The position numbers were made by a program, and so were the translations under genes. From Crotalaria pallida (lineage: Eukaryota > Streptophyta > Magnoliopsida > Fabales > Fabaceae), in contig CM075651.1 in assembly GCA_037953625.1 (NCBI GenBank), positions 110,299,001 to 110,363,000 of the forward strand: a stretch of DNA of 64,000 nucleotides, written 5' to 3'. Every line of letters starts with the position of its first letter. Position 1 is the first letter of the stretch. Shown piece by piece: positions 61,027-64,000 of the stretch. The notes below the pieces were generated by a model that ran no database searches, was not told where the DNA came from, and saw only the letters and a list, made by a program, of their open reading frames with translations.

Positions 61027-62624
61027 ATGACTGATGTACCACCAGTGTAGAGGAGGAGGAGGGGCCGTCCAAGGAGGGTGCCAACAACAAAGGACCTGCG
61101 CCTCCACCTTGAAGCCAATAGAGCAGCAAGGTCCCCACAACCACCTCCTCCCCCACCCCACCTCCACCTCCGCCACCGCCACCTCCACCTCCCCCACCAC
61201 CCCCAGAGTTTACCCACACCCATAGTGGAACTTTCACCGTCCACACTGGAGATACCTCAAATCCAACTCAGCTCCAGGAAGGAGGTCGGCGCGTGCAGCT
61301 ACGCTCCCAACTTGGGGAAACCAACACAGAACAACACCGCCAACTCGGCGAACGTGCCCACTCCGTCAGTACTACACATCGTTCTCACTCACGTCAATCT
61401 TCACGCTCTCGTGATGCAGAGGTCTTGGCCATGATGAGACAGCAAATGAGGATCATAGAGCAGCAAGGCCAAGCCATAGCAGATCTCCAGTAGCTTACCA
61501 TGCAGCGTTTGGCTGAACGAGCCGTCATACAAGCTCCAGCCCCAAACGAACTTCCACAGCCTTTGGGATTCCCAGCTGAACGGGGCACTATGATACCCCC
61601 AGCCCAAAACTTACCACCACCACCACCCCCGTTAACACCACAAACGTTAACAACACCACATACCATCATCACTCAACTAACACCTACACCACCTCTCCGT
61701 GACCATCAACAAGATGATTCTCACCCTGGACACCCTTTCACAGCAGCTGTGATGTCCTATGAACCACCACCAGGATACCTCAGACCTAGCAACATACCTA
61801 GGTATAATGGCTTGACAGATCCTCAAGAGCACGTACTTTCTTACGAGGGAGATATGAACTTCTATGGCGGTGGAGATAGGCTCAAATGCCGAGCTTTCTC
61901 CATGACCCTCCAAGCTCCAGTTCTCCGATGGTATGCGACATTACCTAAGAATTCTATTAACTGCTGGGCAGAGATGAAGCGCGCGTTTCTCAATAGGTAC
62001 ACTGCTAGCTGTGTGAAACCAAGATCCGACCACACACTAGCAACAGTGACACAAAAACCTAACGAATCGCTACGTGCTTATCTACATAGGTTTCATAACG
62101 AGTCCAGCTCGGTTCCCAACTTATCTCCCGAGGTGGCCGTCCTCCTTTTTACTCAAGGTCTTGCAGAGGGAGGGTTCAAAGACTCACTCATAGGTAGGCC
62201 ACCAAGAGATATGGCCGAGCTCAGACAAAGATCCAACAAGTATATCAACCTGGAGGAGTTCAGCAAAGGTCAAACAAGCAGGATGGAGAAAGCCCAAGCT
62301 GCTCACAGAATGCCCTTCCTCGAGGAAACAGGGATGACAAAGGTGGACCAGGGTGGACCAGGGTGACCGGCGACGTCCTCAGGTCGGCCAGCAGGATGAC
62401 CGTCGATGTCCTTATGTCACCAAGTATGATAATTACACCCCACTGACAGTTCCGAGGTCGCAAGTATGGAGGGAAACCATGCAGACTGAAACCAGACATG
62501 TACCCAGGCCACCTTTCCTTAGAAACCAAAATAGCATCAGAGACAAATCTAAGTACTGCAACTTCCATGATGGGTATGGCCACCATACCGACCAACGCAC
62601 CTGGCTTCGAGACGTTATCGAAGA
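61027..62624 (+). pseudogene. gag: Tat2 gag, broken by stops, frameshifts and LTR E
   Basis: The frame begins MTDVPPV at 61027 and meets TAG at 61048. It is Pro-rich, changes frame before 61293, continues with MMRQQMRIIEQQGQAIADLQ, meets a second TAG, and then runs as the gag core 61500-62366 (YNGLTDPQEHVLSYEGDMNF, WYATLPKNSINCWAEMKRAF). A 10-bp tandem duplication of GTGGACCAGG at 62343-62362 shifts the frame. The correct frame resumes with DRRRPQVGQQDD and reaches the knuckle-like CNFHDGYGHHTDQ and TWLRDVIED. There it is cut by LTR E at 62625. The two stops look like CAG-to-TAG changes (Tat1 has LQQL at the second site). It is parallel to Tat1 Gag but clearly diverged. Confidence 0.85.
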
Positions 62625-62722
62625 TGTAAGGCCCTGTATTTTTAATAAATAAATAAATATTAAAGTATTTTTATAGTAATATGTTAAATAAAATAATAAA
62701 TTTTCAAAAATTAGGTTATTAT

Positions 62723-62869
62723 ACTCGAGTATTTTGGAGGAGACTCGAGTATAATCATTATCTACTTGAAAAATTTGAATTCTGGCCAAAAGACTCGAGT
62801 ATTGCATAAAGGACTCGAGTGTTCTTGAATTTCTGAAAAGTACTCGAGTATTAGGAAAAAGACTCGAGT
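62723..62869. promoter_or_regulatory. Three ACTCGAGT palindrome pairs upstream of E TATA box
   Basis: Pairs at 62723/62743, 62793/62813 and 62842/62862 each start exactly 20 bp apart. The last copy ends about 122 bp upstream of TATAAATA at 62991. Confidence 0.72.
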
Positions 62870-62990
62870 AAATCGAGCAGTCTGATTAAGTGTATAAGTC
62901 GGTTTTCATTTAATTTTCGCACCAAAACGCGGTTTCTTGATATGACAAGCACAGAGCTGCACCTTACTTCGATTTGAAGTATTCTTAGGC

Positions 62991-62998
62991 TATAAATA
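62991..62998 (+). promoter_or_regulatory. TATA box of LTR E
   Basis: TATAAATA about 367 bp into the LTR, in the context GGCTATAAATAGG. Confidence 0.6.
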
Positions 62999-64000
62999 GG
63001 TGCTTGGTTGAAGCATTCAACACCCTTAATCCTCCAAAAACCAAATTCTAAGTGTCAAGCTTTCAAGTTTTCAGAGCATACTTTGATCCCTTCGTTCTCT
63101 CTCAATTCTCACCCATTTCCCTTGAAACCTAAACACAAACTGAAGTTCTGATTCCACTCTTGAATTAGAACTCGAAATCACTTCAAATAGCCTTCTGTAG
63201 ATCAAGTTTTAGGCAACCAAAGTTGAGGTATTGAAGCTGTAAAAAACAGAGCAAAGTTCAGCACCAAACACCCTTTTTCCTTGAATCAGTTTGGTAAATC
63301 CAGGAACCCTTTCGATTTCAAACTTGTTTTCATTTAAAGTTAGTACTTCCTAGTTTCTGAAGCTAACTTGTTTCATTCTGTTTCATGTCTTATTCGTGGT
63401 GCAATTGATTGCCAAAAACAGCCAGTGCAACTGTTTTGCACAAAAATCCAGAAACCAAGTTTGAATCCAATCACTCTTTTGATCAATCTATACCTTGTTT
63501 AGCTTCTCTGAGGTAAGGGAGGAGTTATCCAAATATTAGAATGAGTAATTTCAAGCTAGAAATGTAGGAACCATTAAGGTTCAAAAGAGGGATGAAACTT
63601 GAATTGGGTTTCTGACTTGGAGGTCAGAGACTCAAGATTTTATGAACCAAACAAGTTTAAATGAACCTAAGCAAGCTCACTGCAAGGTGTTTTGAAATTA
63701 AAATCGAGTGGAAATGGATTTCATGTTTTTAAAGTTGATAATTGCAAGTTTTGTTTCAATCTGTGAATTACTGTATTTGATGTTGTTTAAGTGATGATTA
63801 CATGTTCTAACATGCTTATTTTATGAGTCTAAGTTGCTGTTTTACATAGGAATGGAAAGACAATGCACATAATTCGAATTGACATTGAAAAGTGCAGAAA
63901 CTGGTGCTGTTGCAGCAAAAACACTCGAGTAATTTAAGGAGGACTCGAGTATTCTGCAAAAGTGGAAGAACACTCGAGTATTTCTTAAGGACTCGAGTAA

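Larger units (their letters stand above)
62625..64000 (+). repeat. LTR E, start of a gypsy element inserted in Tat2 gag (cut by window end)
   Basis: It begins TGTAAGGCCCTGTATTTTTA directly after the Tat2 codons for VIED. It carries ACTCGAGT pairs, a TATA box and a second ACTCGAGT cluster at 63923-63998, the same plan as LTRs A and F. The end and any target duplication are outside the window. Confidence 0.78.

Noticed and set aside
60957..61246. Gly/Trp-rich minus-strand frames opposite Tat2 gag
   Set aside because: They are the complement of the Pro-rich repeats of gag and have no independent support.

Overview
This is plant nuclear DNA, almost certainly from a eudicot with a repeat-rich genome. 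Nearly the whole window is nested transposable elements: Ty3/gypsy LTR retrotransposons with very long LTRs (A, B, C, D, E, F), two Tat-lineage gypsy elements (Tat1, Tat2) and one CACTA DNA transposon. The only non-transposon coding remnants I can support are pieces of an RPA70-like gene (replication protein A, single-strand DNA binding) and a captured exon of a DCN1-like (cullin neddylation) gene. There is no bacterial, organellar, rRNA, tRNA or CRISPR feature.

Layout. 1-8907: element A, minus strand, 3.8-kb LTRs around a 2.06-kb interior that keeps only a damaged gag. 7962-23954: three tandem copies of a 5.3-5.4-kb block (end of the A LTR + 3' part of the RPA-like gene + LTR of element B), joined each time at the 7-mer CAATATG. 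21171-33080: element B, plus strand, non-coding (LARD-like), carrying a 5.2-kb CACTA element at 25749-30969. 33081-49283: a segment that I infer has been inverted. It holds the displaced end of LTR D, the 5' part of the RPA-like gene, solo LTR F (35101-38680), and the rest of the B 3' LTR, into which the LARD-like element C (40059-48071) is nested. 49284-60457: LTR D, interrupted by complete Tat1 (50844-57981, TSD CTTTC). 60458-62624: 5' end of Tat2 with a broken gag. 62625-64000: start of LTR E inside that gag.

The order of events can be read from the breaks. B inserted in an intron of the RPA-like gene (GTAGC on one side, its complement GCTAC at the other). The block next to it was triplicated, and a ~16.2-kb inversion then moved the other half of the gene, the other half of the B 3' LTR and one end of LTR D. 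The inversion ends carry a ~24-bp inverted duplication, as expected from staggered breaks.

The most unusual signal is in the LTRs themselves. Families A, B and F each carry an array of short hairpins whose inner core is constant while the outer arms change in a complementary way. Families A, E, F and, in a GC-rich form, C carry pairs of palindromes 20-21 bp apart upstream of a TATA-like box; in A, E and F the distance to the box is about 120-132 bp. The palindrome differs between families (ACTCGAGT or AACCGGTT), but the geometry is kept. All statements rest on reading the sequence; no alignment or database search was run.
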